From assembly GCF_003853415.1 (NCBI RefSeq), contig NZ_QTPP01000004.1, forward strand, positions 124,001-188,000: a stretch of DNA of 64,000 nt, written 5' to 3'. The stretch comes from Burkholderia sp. Bp9142. Its GTDB lineage: Bacteria > Pseudomonadota > Gammaproteobacteria > Burkholderiales > Burkholderiaceae. A model generated the notes under the pieces. That model searched no databases, was not told the DNA's origin, and saw only the letters and a program-made list of their open reading frames with translations. Both the position numbers and the translations under genes were made by a program. Every line of letters begins with the position of its first letter. The stretch's first letter is position 1. Below are positions 28,401 through 36,319 of this stretch, in pieces.

Positions 28401-31400
28401 CGTAGTCGGCCAGCGCGCCGTGCGATACGACGACACCCTTCGGCGTGCCGGTCGAACCCGACGTATAGATCAGATAGGCGCCCTGTTCCGGATGCGGCGC
28501 GGCGCGTACGCCGGCCGCATGCGCGAGCGTCGCGTCCTGCGTGAGCGTGTCGACGTCGAGCGGCTGCGCGTCGATGCCGGACGGCCACGCGGCCCCATCC
28601 CGACCATGCGCGACGAGCGCCCAACGCGCGCCGCAGTCGGCGGCCGCGGCCGCCAGGCGTGCGGTCGGCTGCGCCGGGTCGAGCAGCACGGCCAGCGCGC
28701 CGGCCTTCAACGCGCCGAGCAGGCCGACGACGAAGCGGACCGAGCGCTCGATGCAGACGATGACGGGCGCTTCGGCCGTCGCGCCGCGCAGTGTCAGTGC
28801 GTGCGCGATGCGGTTCGACGCGTCGTCGAGTTCGGCGAACGTGAGCGATGCCGACGCATCGGCGAGCGCGACGCGATGCGGATAGGCCGCCGCCTGCCGT
28901 GCGAATGCGGCGACGATGTCGGCGTGTTCGACGCTCAGCGCGCGGCCGTCGCGCGGCTGGCGCGACGCCGGCGACGCATCGCACGGCAGCGCGGCCGTCG
29001 TGCATTGCGGTTCATGTGCGGCGGCCGCGACGAGCGCCGCATAGCTGTCGAGCCATGCGCGCGCGGTGTCGGCGTCGATGCAGTCGGTCGCGTAGGCGGC
29101 GACGAGTTCGATCCCGTGCGCGTCGTCGGTGAAGTCCAGCGCGAAGTCGAAGCGCGCGGCGAGATCGGGCCCCGGCGTCGCGACCGCGGTCGCGCCCGGC
29201 AGCACGCTGTCGTGCCGCGCATCGAACTGCTGCGCGAATTTCACGCGCAGCCATTCGTCGCCGCGCTTGACGGGCGGCTTCACCGCATCGACGACGCGCT
29301 CGAACGGCACGTCCTGGTGCGCGACCGCGTCGAGTGCGGCCGTGCGGGCCGCGTCGACCAGCGCGCGGAACGGCAGCGTCGGCGCCACGCGCACGCGCAG
29401 CGCAACCGTATTCAGGAACAGGCCGAGCAGCGCGCGGGTTTCCGGGCGCTGGCGATGCGCGACCGGCACGGCGACGACGACGTCCGTCTCGCCGGTCAGG
29501 CGCGCCAGCCATGCATCGAGCGCGGCCAGCAGCACCGTGAAGACCGTGGCCTGCGCGTCACGCGCGAGGCGCCGCACGTCGGCCGCGACCGCGTCGGGCA
29601 GGCGGTGCGACACGCGCGCGCCTTGCAGCGTGCGCGTCGCGCCAGGCTGGCGGTCGACCGGCAGCGCGAGCGGGCCCGGCACGTCGCGCAATGCGGCGCG
29701 CCAGTATTCGAGCTGACGCTCGCCTTCGCCGCAAGCGAGCATGTCGCGCTGCCAGTCCGCGTAGTCGGCGTACTGGATCGGCAGCTCGGGCAACGACGGT
29801 TCACCGCCCTCCGCATACGCGCGGTACGCGGCCGACAGCTCGTCGAATGCGCAGCGCGAGCTCCAGCCGTCGGTAATCGCGTGGTGCGCGGTCAGCAGCA
29901 GCCGGTGGCGCTCGTCGGCGAGCACGATGAGCGTCGCGCGCAACAGCGGCCCGCGCGACAGATCGAAGGGCTCGCCCGCGTCGCGTTCGGCAATGCGCGC
30001 GGCTTCCGCATCGCGCGCAGCCGGCGGTTGCCCGCGCAAGTCGAGCGTCGTGATCGCGACCGGCAGGCGTGCATGAACGCGCTGCATCACGATGCCGTCG
30101 TCGTTGTCGACGAGCGTCGTGCGCCACGCGTCGTGCCGTCCGATCACGTGATCGAGCGCACGCTGCAGCGCGTCGCGGTCGAGCGCGCCGTCGATCGTCC
30201 AGTGCGCGGCAATGTGATAGGCGGCGCTCGCATCGCGCGTCTGCGCGAGGACCCAGAAGCGTTGCTGCGCGAGCGATGCCGCGCGATCGACATACGCCGC
30301 AGCCGCCGCGGCATCGGCCGGCGCACGGCGCGCGGCGATCGCGGCCAGCGGCTCGCCCGTTTCGCGTTCCGCGCGATCGACGTGCGCGGCCAGCTCGGCC
30401 AGCGCCGGATCGGCGAACAGCGTGTCGAGCCGCAGGTTCACGCGCAACGCGGCGCGGATCGCGGCCTGCAACTGCATCGCGGCGAGCGAATCGGCGCCCA
30501 GTGCGAAGAAGCGGTCGTCGCGCGACGGCGTCGCGTCGAGGCCGAGCAGCGTCCGCCAGACACCGGCGATCTGCTGTTCGGTCGGCGTGCACGGTGCGTC
30601 GCCCGTGTGTCGTTCGGTATCGCGTGCGGCGGCGATGCGCTCGCGCAGCGCGGCACGGTCGAGCTTGCCGTTCAGCGTGTACGGCAGTGCATCGCAGCGC
30701 ACGAACCGGTGCGGCTGCCACGCGGCGGGCAACTGCGCGCCCACGTGCGCCTTCAGCGCCGCATCGTCGGCGGCCGCACGCAGCGCGACGCACGCGATCA
30801 GCCGCGCCGGCCCGTCGCCGGTTTCGGCGATCACGGCCGCGTCGGCCACCGCCGGATGCGTGCGCAGGCACGCGGCGATTTCCGCGGGCTCCACGCGCAC
30901 GCCGCGCACCTGGATCTGGTCGTCGAGACGGCCGAGATAATCGAATGCGCCGTCGGCGCGCAGGCGCGCGAGGTCGCCGGTGCGGTACACGCGCGCACCG
31001 GGCTCGCCGTGCGCATCCGGAATGAAGCGTTCGGCCGTCAGCGCCGGGCGGCCGTGATAGCCGCGCGCGACGCACACGCCGCCGAGGAGCAGTTCGCCGC
31101 CCTCGCCCATTTCGCCCGACGCGCCTGCCGCGTCGCCATCGATACGCGCGACACGCGGACCGATCACGCGGCCGATCGGCAGCGACGCATACGCATCGTT
31201 CGCGGCCAGCTCGGGCGTCTCGCCTGGTTCGACCGGCCACAGCATCGGCGAGATCACGGCCTCGGTCGGCCCGTAGCCGTTGACCAGGCGCACCGACGGG
31301 AACGTGCGGCGCACGAATTCGAAGGCCTGCTGCGGCAGCGCCTCGCCGCCGAACGCGAGCACGCGCAGGGCCGAAGGCACGCCGTCGCGCGCGGCGACGG

Positions 31401-32178
31401 CGGCGAATTCGCGCAGGTAGGCCGGCGGAAACGCGGCGACGCTGACTGCTTCGCGCACCATCAGCGCATGCGCGGCGTCCGGCGCGAACGGCTGCGGCGG
31501 CGCAATCGTCACGCTGGCCCCGACAGCGAGCGGCGCGAGCCAGCATTCGTGCGCGGCGTCGAAATTGACCGACGCGAAATGCAGCAGGCGATCGCCGCCT
31601 TCGATCGGCAGCGCGGCCGCGAGCGCGTCGCAATGCGCGGCGAGCGGCCCGTGCTCGACGACCACGGCCTTCGGCGTGCCAGTCGAGCCCGACGTATAGA
31701 TCATGTACGCGGCCGCGCGCGGATGCACCGGCACGTCTTCGTCGTCGGCAAAGGCGGCGGCATCCGCGCCGTGGTCCAGTGCCGCCGCCGCGTCGAACGC
31801 ATGGTCGAACGACGTGCCGAGCGCCGCGCGGCCCGCCGCATCGACGATCCCGTGGCGCAGCTGCGCATCGCGCACGATCCAGTCGAGGCGCGCGGCCGGA
31901 TGACGCGGATCGAGCGGCACGAACACGCCGCCCGCCTTCAGCACGGCCAGCAGCGCGACGAACAGCTCGCAGGAGCGTTCGACGCAGACGCCGACCCGCA
32001 CTTCCGCGCCGACACCGGCCGCGCGCAGCTGGCGGGCAAGGTGCGACGCACGCGCGTCGAGCGCGCCGCGCGACAGGCGCAGGTCGTTCTGGAAAGGCGC
32101 GGCGAGCGCGGGCGCGTCGGGCGCACGGCGCGCCAGTTCGCGGATTCGGTGGTGCAACGCAGTCGGGAAACTCGTCAT
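22459..32178 (-). CDS. orbI: OrbI, ornibactin NRPS (A-T-C-A-T-E-C-A-T)
   Basis: A 3239-residue three-module NRPS. Module 1, without a C domain, is A (TSGSTG about residue 160) and T (GADSL about 563). Module 2 is C (HHAITDG about 767), A (about 1238), T (GGDSI about 1635) and an epimerase (HHAIVDG about 1828, EGHGRE). Module 3 is a D-L type C (HHVLLDG about 2305), A (about 2788) and T (GGHSL about 3176). Pocket residues of A2 (Asp-Leu-Thr-Lys) match the aspartate code and of A3 (Asp-Val-Trp-His) the serine code, while A1 reads Asp-Ala-Glu as expected for modified Orn. This equals acyl-hydroxyOrn, D-Asp, Ser. The ATG at 32178 is preferred over an upstream TTG at 32214. Confidence 0.96.
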   Translation of the reverse strand: MTSFPTALHHRIRELARRAPDAPALAAPFQNDLRLSRGALDARASHLARQLRAAGVGAEVRVGVCVERSCELFVALLAVLKAGGVFVPLDPRHPAARLDWIVRDAQLRHGIVDAAGRAALGTSFDHAFDAAAALDHGADAAAFADDEDVPVHPRAAAYMIYTSGSTGTPKAVVVEHGPLAAHCDALAAALPIEGGDRLLHFASVNFDAAHECWLAPLAVGASVTIAPPQPFAPDAAHALMVREAVSVAAFPPAYLREFAAVAARDGVPSALRVLAFGGEALPQQAFEFVRRTFPSVRLVNGYGPTEAVISPMLWPVEPGETPELAANDAYASLPIGRVIGPRVARIDGDAAGASGEMGEGGELLLGGVCVARGYHGRPALTAERFIPDAHGEPGARVYRTGDLARLRADGAFDYLGRLDDQIQVRGVRVEPAEIAACLRTHPAVADAAVIAETGDGPARLIACVALRAAADDAALKAHVGAQLPAAWQPHRFVRCDALPYTLNGKLDRAALRERIAAARDTERHTGDAPCTPTEQQIAGVWRTLLGLDATPSRDDRFFALGADSLAAMQLQAAIRAALRVNLRLDTLFADPALAELAAHVDRAERETGEPLAAIAARRAPADAAAAAAYVDRAASLAQQRFWVLAQTRDASAAYHIAAHWTIDGALDRDALQRALDHVIGRHDAWRTTLVDNDDGIVMQRVHARLPVAITTLDLRGQPPAARDAEAARIAERDAGEPFDLSRGPLLRATLIVLADERHRLLLTAHHAITDGWSSRCAFDELSAAYRAYAEGGEPSLPELPIQYADYADWQRDMLACGEGERQLEYWRAALRDVPGPLALPVDRQPGATRTLQGARVSHRLPDAVAADVRRLARDAQATVFTVLLAALDAWLARLTGETDVVVAVPVAHRQRPETRALLGLFLNTVALRVRVAPTLPFRALVDAARTAALDAVAHQDVPFERVVDAVKPPVKRGDEWLRVKFAQQFDARHDSVLPGATAVATPGPDLAARFDFALDFTDDAHGIELVAAYATDCIDADTARAWLDSYAALVAAAAHEPQCTTAALPCDASPASRQPRDGRALSVEHADIVAAFARQAAAYPHRVALADASASLTFAELDDASNRIAHALTLRGATAEAPVIVCIERSVRFVVGLLGALKAGALAVLLDPAQPTARLAAAAADCGARWALVAHGRDGAAWPSGIDAQPLDVDTLTQDATLAHAAGVRAAPHPEQGAYLIYTSGSTGTPKGVVVSHGALADYVHGMLDELAFAPDASFAMVSTVAADLGHTTLFGALCAGRTLHLLPAACAFDPDLFAQEMRRRDVGVLKIVPSHLQALLDARVPADVLPCHALVTGGETLTWALVARLAALAPACRVINHYGPTEATVGAIVCDTASIAADARDPASGVPLGTPLPNARALVLDAFGACVPAGATGELYLGGPGVARGYLNRPAQTAERFVPDPFTPGARLYRTGDRVRLRADGRLAFLGRIDDQVKIRGYRVEPGEVSAAVRAAGPIAQAETLAIEHDGRLRLATFVVMRDGAAFDEAALRAALGATLPDYMVPAQFVALARLPVTANGKIDRAALRELAAAPVATAFGDAPQGPVETALAEVWQAVLKAPHVGRDDNFFELGGDSILVLQVIARARKRGVRFTPKQLFDGPTVAELARIAKTEEVAAATPASTSASATLAQARSAPAVAAILTPAQQRFFALDVPHPGHWNQSVAFDVRGPFDADAFARAFDTLLTHHDAFRQRFARGADGNWHASEAAKPYDALPFVEVAARDDADALARFDAVQRRLDLGRGPLACACATRLPDGSTQLYLAIHHAIVDGVSWRILLDDLDAAYRAACERAPVRLSQPGLRADAWAARLARAATEPASPFAAETAYWAGMAQGDDLVPDHPDAPATNADAAVVVQTIDATLTRAALTDAHAAYRTQTIELLGAALALALAGADGGASCRVELEGHGREALFDDADASRTIGWLTSHYPVMLPVEATARDTLCAVKDTLRAVPHKGLGFGVLAHHGDAATRAALAAVPRPRVTFNYLGQFDVPRDATLVPRFGGTGIERDPQGPLGNTLAIHAYLDTGRDGARTLKIHWVYGAPQFERATIEAFAERFAAALRELADACASRVAHRGGGATPGDFPLAQAAGLTQAAIERAPLDWRTIDDVYPLSPMQQGILFHALFAPGHASYVNQLVATATALDADRLAAAFGASVARHDILRTSVMPDEAGPLQCVHRHAQMPVEQLDWRTRGDTLDTDFDAWLAADRTRGFDWREPPLMRLTLIRVADDAWRVVWTRHHVLLDGWSTARLLADVLRDYRDPDAVSPFASRPTLRYRDFIAWLGTRDRAADERFWTDRLARLDAPTLIAERVADRADAEMVTWRATIDADAMTRVAQTARALKLTVNTLVQGAWALTLQRMTHQPAVAFGATVAGRPDALADVDTVLGLFINTLPVITAPAPQQRAADWLQTLQRENAAAAEHAHTPLADIQRWARGAGGALFDTLVVFENYPVDDTAREADPRALALSDVRSVESTDFALTLVIESGAGLTIDYGYDTARVDARQVETWHRAFACALDALARTPDALLGTLSIADDATRGALALAQDTARTWPDAQRQPLHLQFADVAQATPDAIALEYADARGGVQRVTYRELDLNTTRVAAALRRRGVRPDTPVALCVERSFDMVTALVGVLKAGAAYLPVDPDYPAERIAYLLRDARPAVAITQAHLRGQVEAALGDDATTQLLTVADLLADEAAASGDVAADAAADIVDDARLAYLIYTSGSTGKPKGAGNSHGALANRIAWMQHAYRLTRDDVVLHKTPFGFDVSVWEFVWPLATGAKLAIAAPGDHRDPARLAAAIHAHGVTVLHFVPSMLAAFAAYLDDFSSAAQCDSVRLIVASGEALAPELVAKVARLMPDATLVNLYGPTEAAIDVSHWTCGPDDARAVAVPIGHPIANLQLHVLDAAWQPVPAGATGELYLAGAGLARGYLGRPGLTADRFVPDPFVPGARMYRTGDLARRRADGALDYLGRVDTQVKLRGQRIEPGEIEALLRTAPGVHDAVVIVRDEQLIGYVARGDAGPLDRAALLDSLRAQLPAYMVPSQLIELDALPVTPNGKCDRHALPAPVREAAAAVELETDTERALAAIWQRVLHVDAIGRDDDFFLLGGHSLLATQAHAQANLHWGLALPLRTLFDTRTLARCADAIDSACAARGATDAASAIDALLGELETQ

Positions 32179-32248
32179 GTGCGTGAAATCCTTCGGTCCG
32201 GCCGCTTCGGCCAAGTCTCGGGGCCGCTTGGGGCGGCTTCATTGGTGT

Positions 32249-32273
32249 GACGAACGGCGCGGCCGATTTTTTA
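32249..32273 (-). promoter_or_regulatory. OrbS-type promoter of the orbI transcript
   Basis: On the minus strand TAAAAAA (32267-32273) is followed after exactly 14 nt by CGTC (32249-32252), 71 nt before the orbI ATG. The same TAAA-rich/CGTC pair with the same spacer precedes orbH and orbE. A TAAA-type -35 and CGTC -10 are the published features of OrbS/PvdS-like iron-starvation sigma promoters. Confidence 0.88.
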
Positions 32274-32321
32274 CCGTTTTGCGCGCAAAGCCCGAACGGA
32301 CGCATTTTTCGAAGGCATCGC

Positions 32322-32346
32322 TAAATATTTGCGCGGCCCGTTCGTC
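32322..32346 (+). promoter_or_regulatory. OrbS-type promoter of orbE
   Basis: TAAATAT (32322-32328), 14 nt, CGTC (32343-32346) on the plus strand, 105 nt before the orbE ATG. It lies back-to-back with the orbI promoter (49 nt between the two -35 elements). The -35 is less A-rich than in the other two promoters, suggesting a weaker site. Confidence 0.8.
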
Positions 32347-32450
32347 TATCAGGGAGGAAAGCCGCAACCGGGCCGGTCCCGCGCGCTGCTTTCGCATCAG
32401 TCTTGCCGTTTCCGCATGGTTTGCCTGCCCTTCATTTACCGACGTTGCCG

Positions 32451-34196
32451 ATGACAGCCGCCCACGAGCCTTCTTCCCCGCCGTCCCTCGACGCCTCCCC
32501 CGGCCGCCCCGCGGCCCGCCTGATCCTCGCGTTGCTGCGCGAAAGCCGCGCATCGCTCGCGCTGGCGCTCGTCGCCTGCGTGCTCAACGGTGTCGCGAGC
32601 GTGCTGCTCGTCGCGACGCTGAACCGCGCGCTCGCGCAACCCGGCGCGGCCGACGCGTCGCTTGCATGGCGCTTCGCGCTGTGCGCGGTGATCGCGCTCG
32701 TCACCCGGATCGTGTCGGGCACGCTGTTCGCCCGGCTGTCGCAGGACACGATGGCGCGGCTGCGCGTGCATCTCGCGCGGCGCGTCGGCGCGGCCGAGCT
32801 GCGCGACATCGAGCGGATCGGCGCGGCGCCCGTGCAGTCGGTGCTGACCGACGACGCGACCAACGTGTCGATGCTGTTCTTCGCGCTGCCGAACCTGGTG
32901 ATGCACGGCTCGATCGTGTTCGGCTGCCTCGGCTATCTCGCGTGGCTGTCGTGGCCCGTGTGCCTGCTCGCGCTGACCGCGATCATCGCGGGCTCGCTCG
33001 GCTATCACACCGGCGATCGCCGCGCGATCGCGTCGCTCGAAGCAGCCGGCCAGGCGCAGGACCGCCTGTTCGGCTATCTCGGCTCGCTGTTCTCCGGCGC
33101 GAAGGAACTGAAGCTGCATGACGCGCGCGCACGCCAGTTCGTCGACGGCCAGCTCGGCGCCGCCATCGGCGAGGTGCGCGATCACCGCCGCCGCGCGTTC
33201 AGCGCGTATGCGGTCGGCGTCGGCTGGATCATCTTCCTGTTCTACGTGTTCCTCGGCGCGGCCGCGTTCTGGCCGCAGTTGGGCGTGCACGCCGATGCAA
33301 GCACGGCAGCCGGCTACGTCGTCGTGTTCCTGTTCATGCTGGTGCCGCTCGACGGACTGCTGAACAACCTGCCGACCGTCAATGCGGCGCGCGTGTCGCT
33401 CGGGCGGATCGAAGGCGTGATGGCCGAGTTCGGCGCACTGCGCACGGTGCCGCCCGCCAGCGACGCGCTCGACGTGCCGCCGGCCGGCGCCGTCACGCTG
33501 CGCGGCGTCACGCATGCGTATTTCCACGAGCGCGACGAACGGATGTTCCGGATCGGGCCGATCGACCTGACGATCCGGCCGGGCGAGCTCGTGTTCATCG
33601 TCGGCGGCAACGGCAGCGGCAAGACCACGCTCGCGAAGGTGCTGACCGGGCTCTACGAGCCGGAGGAAGGCACGATCGAGGCCGACGGCCGGACGATCGG
33701 CTGGCGCGAGCGCGCCGCGTACCGGCAGCGCTTCAGCGCGGTGTTCAACGACTTCCACCTGTTCGACGCACTGCTCGGCATCGTCGATCCGGACGATCCG
33801 GCGCGTGCGCAGGCCGATGCGCGCGCGAACGCGCTGGTCGCGAAGCTCGCGCTCGACCACAAGGTGAAGGTCGTCGACGGCGCGTTCTCGAACCGCGCGC
33901 TGTCGACCGGGCAGCGCAAGCGGCTCGCGCTCGTCGTCGCGTACCTGGAGGACCGCCCGTTCTACCTGTTCGACGAATGGGCGGCCGACCAGGATCCGTC
34001 GTTCAAGGCCGTGTTCTACGAGCAGCTGCTGCCCGAACTGCGCGCGCGCGGCAAGGCCGTGATCGTGATCACGCACGACGACCGCTATTTCGATCTCGCC
34101 GATCGCCTGCTGAAACTCGACAACGGGCAGATCGTCAGCGACACGACGCCCGCGCGGTCACGCGCACGGGATGGTGCCGACGCGCTGAGCGCGTAG
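32451..34196 (+). CDS. orbE: OrbE, ornibactin ABC exporter (cyclic-peptide/siderophore exporter, PvdE-like)
   Basis: A 581-residue fused membrane-ATPase half-transporter. About six membrane segments occupy residues 20-310 (for example SLALALVACVLNGVASVLLV). The ATPase domain shows Walker A VGGNGSGKTTLAKVL, a signature that reads LSTGQRKRLAL instead of LSGGQ, and Walker B YLFDEWAADQDP. This is the SyrD/PvdE-type exporter class, expected to move ornibactin or its precursor across the inner membrane. The start is the ATG at 32451. It is the only orb gene on the plus strand and converges with orbB. Confidence 0.93.
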   Translation: MTAAHEPSSPPSLDASPGRPAARLILALLRESRASLALALVACVLNGVASVLLVATLNRALAQPGAADASLAWRFALCAVIALVTRIVSGTLFARLSQDTMARLRVHLARRVGAAELRDIERIGAAPVQSVLTDDATNVSMLFFALPNLVMHGSIVFGCLGYLAWLSWPVCLLALTAIIAGSLGYHTGDRRAIASLEAAGQAQDRLFGYLGSLFSGAKELKLHDARARQFVDGQLGAAIGEVRDHRRRAFSAYAVGVGWIIFLFYVFLGAAAFWPQLGVHADASTAAGYVVVFLFMLVPLDGLLNNLPTVNAARVSLGRIEGVMAEFGALRTVPPASDALDVPPAGAVTLRGVTHAYFHERDERMFRIGPIDLTIRPGELVFIVGGNGSGKTTLAKVLTGLYEPEEGTIEADGRTIGWRERAAYRQRFSAVFNDFHLFDALLGIVDPDDPARAQADARANALVAKLALDHKVKVVDGAFSNRALSTGQRKRLALVVAYLEDRPFYLFDEWAADQDPSFKAVFYEQLLPELRARGKAVIVITHDDRYFDLADRLLKLDNGQIVSDTTPARSRARDGADALSA

Positions 34197-34484
34197 GCAC
34201 GTGCGTACACCGGCCGCCCGCGCGCGGCGATTGCGGCGCGCAGGCGGTGCTCGGTTCGGAGGATCGGAAGGATCGGAAGGATCGGAAGGATTGGGAAGGA
34301 TTGGGAAGGATTGGGAAGGATTGGGAAGGATTGGGAAGGATTCGGAAAAGCCGGAAGGAAACGTCGTTCGGCGTACCTGCGTACGCGTGACGCCACCGGA
34401 ATGCGGCGTCCCGTTCGCGCGGCACGCGGACGGCAACCCGGCTCCCGACCGCGCTGCCCCGCCCGCTCGCGAGGATCTGCCGGT
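34197..34484. other. Convergent spacer between orbE and orbB
   Basis: 288 nt between two converging stop codons. It contains the purine-rich tandem array at 34261-34347 and no gene. No hairpin with a T-run was seen for either transcript, so the array is the main structural feature. Confidence 0.6.
34261..34347 (+). repeat. Purine-rich tandem repeat (VNTR-like)
   Basis: Three copies of the 9-mer GGATCGGAA (34261-34287) are followed by five copies of the 10-mer GGATTGGGAA (34288-34337) and one variant GGATTCGGAA (34338-34347). The plus strand is almost pure purine. The two unit types differ by one inserted G and a C-to-T change, so the array has expanded twice. It is intergenic, between orbE and orbB. 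Confidence 0.95.
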
Positions 34485-35522
34485 TCAGCGCACGGCCGGC
34501 AGCTTCAGCATCGTATCGGTCATCACGTCGGCCAGTTTGAGCGCCGACATCGGCCCGCCGAACCCCCAGATATTCCGCTCGATGAGCGCGATCCGGCGTT
34601 CGCGCAGCGCGGGCACGAAACGCCACACCGGCGAATCGAGCTTCGTGGACAGCGGCACGTCCATCCCCGTCGCGGTGACGAACAGCACGGCGAGATCGCG
34701 TTGCCTGAGCAAGTCGGCGGACGTCACGTACAGCGTGCCTTCCCGGGTCGGCTTCCTCGGCCACGGATCGAGCCCCAGCGCGCGTGCGAGGCCCGCCGAC
34801 GTGCTGTTGCCCGTATAGGCCCAGTAACGGTCGGGCAGCCCGAGATCCTGCAGCAGCGCGATGCGTTCGCCGCTGCGCCCGGCCGCCTTGAGCCGCGACG
34901 CATTGCGCGCGATGCCCGCGTCCAGTTGCGCGTCGACCGCCTTCGCGCGCGCATCGCGTCCGGTGACCGTGCCAATCGTCCGGAAGATCTGCCGCATCCA
35001 GTCGAGCTGCGTGACGGGCACGCCGTCTTCGGACACGTTCGGGCTGAACTGGAACAGGATCGTCGGCGCGATCCGGTCGAGCGCGGCGAAGATCGGCGCA
35101 TGCCGGAAGCCGACGCCGATGATGAGATCGGGCTTCACCGCGGCGATCGCCTCGAGCCCCGGCTCCTGCCGCGAGCCGATGTCGGTCACGTGCGCGAGCC
35201 GGTCGCTCTCGTAGCCGAGCCAGCCCGGATAGAACGCGGTATCGGCCATGCCGACCGGCACGATGTCGAGCGCGATCACGCTTTCCGCGAACATGAAGTC
35301 GAGCGCGACCACGCGCTGCGGCCGCACCGGCATCGTTGCACTCGCCTGCGATATGACGGGATTGCCCGCGAGCGAGCGGCCCGGTGGCGAAGCCGTGCTG
35401 CTGCCCTGCCCGCCGCGCGCGTCGTCGGCGACCGCAACGGCCGGGCCAACCAGCGCGCCGCAGCACGCGGCGCCGAGCGCGGCCAGTGCGCCGAGCGCCT
35501 GGCGGCGGCCGGCATGCGTCAC
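34485..35522 (-). CDS. orbB: OrbB, periplasmic ferric-siderophore-binding protein
   Basis: A 345-residue class-III (FhuD/BtuF-like) binding protein. The N-terminus [20 protein letters not shown] is a signal peptide with a twin Arg, possibly Tat-compatible, ending near VAVA-DD. The two lobes carry [30 protein letters not shown] and [11 protein letters not shown]. It should hand ferric ornibactin from OrbA to OrbCD. GTG 35522 is chosen because it overlaps the orbF stop (GTGA) and leads directly into the signal peptide; an ATG at 35588 would prepend a charged stretch. Confidence 0.9.
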   Translation of the reverse strand: MTHAGRRQALGALAALGAACCGALVGPAVAVADDARGGQGSSTASPPGRSLAGNPVISQASATMPVRPQRVVALDFMFAESVIALDIVPVGMADTAFYPGWLGYESDRLAHVTDIGSRQEPGLEAIAAVKPDLIIGVGFRHAPIFAALDRIAPTILFQFSPNVSEDGVPVTQLDWMRQIFRTIGTVTGRDARAKAVDAQLDAGIARNASRLKAAGRSGERIALLQDLGLPDRYWAYTGNSTSAGLARALGLDPWPRKPTREGTLYVTSADLLRQRDLAVLFVTATGMDVPLSTKLDSPVWRFVPALRERRIALIERNIWGFGGPMSALKLADVMTDTMLKLPAVR

Positions 35523-36319
35523 CGGATCGCGTCCTGCTCGGCGAGCGCCGCGTCGTCCATCGTCAATAGCAGGGGGCAGCTTCCACACAGTTGCGTTTCT
35601 CCAGGAATTTCATAGCGCAGGCAGCACACGCGGCGCGCGCGAAACGGCGTCGGCAGCAGCGGCGAGCGCGGCACGGCGTCGCGCACCGGCAGGCGCAGCG
35701 GATTCGGCTCGCCCTGGACGTAGGATGCGCCGAACAGCCAGTCGGCGTCGCGAACGGGATCCGCCGCGCATGGCAGTGACCGGTACGTGCCGAGCAGATA
35801 GTCGAGCAGGTTGCCCGCGTTGCTCCACAGCACGCGCGGCGTGACGCGGCCCATCGCCGCGAGCAGGTCGATCACCGCGCCGAGATGTGCGACGAGCCCC
35901 GCATAGCGCGGCGCGGGATCGGCGCACGGCGCGCCGAGCGCGTCCGGTGCGAAATACAGTGCGGCCGGCATCCCGTCGTCGAGCGCGACGAACGTGCGTT
36001 CCGGCGCCATGTCGAGCGGCCGGCCGAGCGTCAGCGCGGCGACCACGCCGGCAGGCGCCGCGCGGCCGAAGTAGTACTTGCTCCATTGCGACATCAGCGC
36101 GCGCGCATGCTGCGCCGGATCGCCGCCGTAATGGCGGACCATCGCGTCGAGCACGGCCTCGCGGTAATCGGGCAGCGCGCTGACCGGCACGACGACCCGG
36201 CCCGGCGCTTGCGTGTCGTCGGGCATCCCGAGCCACACGACGTCGAGATGCTCGGCAAACGGTTCGGGCGCGAACGCGGAAAAGCGCGTGGCGCATGCGC
36301 CGTCGAGCGCCGGCGTCAT
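35519..36319 (-). CDS. orbF: OrbF, FhuF-like ferric-siderophore reductase
   Basis: A 266-residue protein ending in the [2Fe-2S] pattern Cys-Cys-x10-Cys-x2-Cys ([17 protein letters not shown], residues about 232-248), the hallmark of FhuF. It probably reduces ferric ornibactin in the cytoplasm to release iron. The ATG overlaps the orbD stop (ATGA). Upstream in-frame codons lie inside orbD in another frame and are not part of the protein. Confidence 0.93.
   Translation of the reverse strand: MTPALDGACATRFSAFAPEPFAEHLDVVWLGMPDDTQAPGRVVVPVSALPDYREAVLDAMVRHYGGDPAQHARALMSQWSKYYFGRAAPAGVVAALTLGRPLDMAPERTFVALDDGMPAALYFAPDALGAPCADPAPRYAGLVAHLGAVIDLLAAMGRVTPRVLWSNAGNLLDYLLGTYRSLPCAADPVRDADWLFGASYVQGEPNPLRLPVRDAVPRSPLLPTPFRARRVCCLRYEIPGETQLCGSCPLLLTMDDAALAEQDAIR

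Noticed and set aside
17290..32250. A 4986-codon open frame antisense to orbI and orbJ
   Set aside because: It is the third-position GC shadow of the NRPS genes: Arg/Ala/His-rich, no domain, no start signal. The sense frames hold complete NRPS domains.
34135..35466. Minus-strand frame translating the tandem repeat into repeated NPSQSFPI
   Set aside because: The repeat peptide arises because the 10-mer array cycles through frames; it has no start signal and overlaps orbB out of frame.
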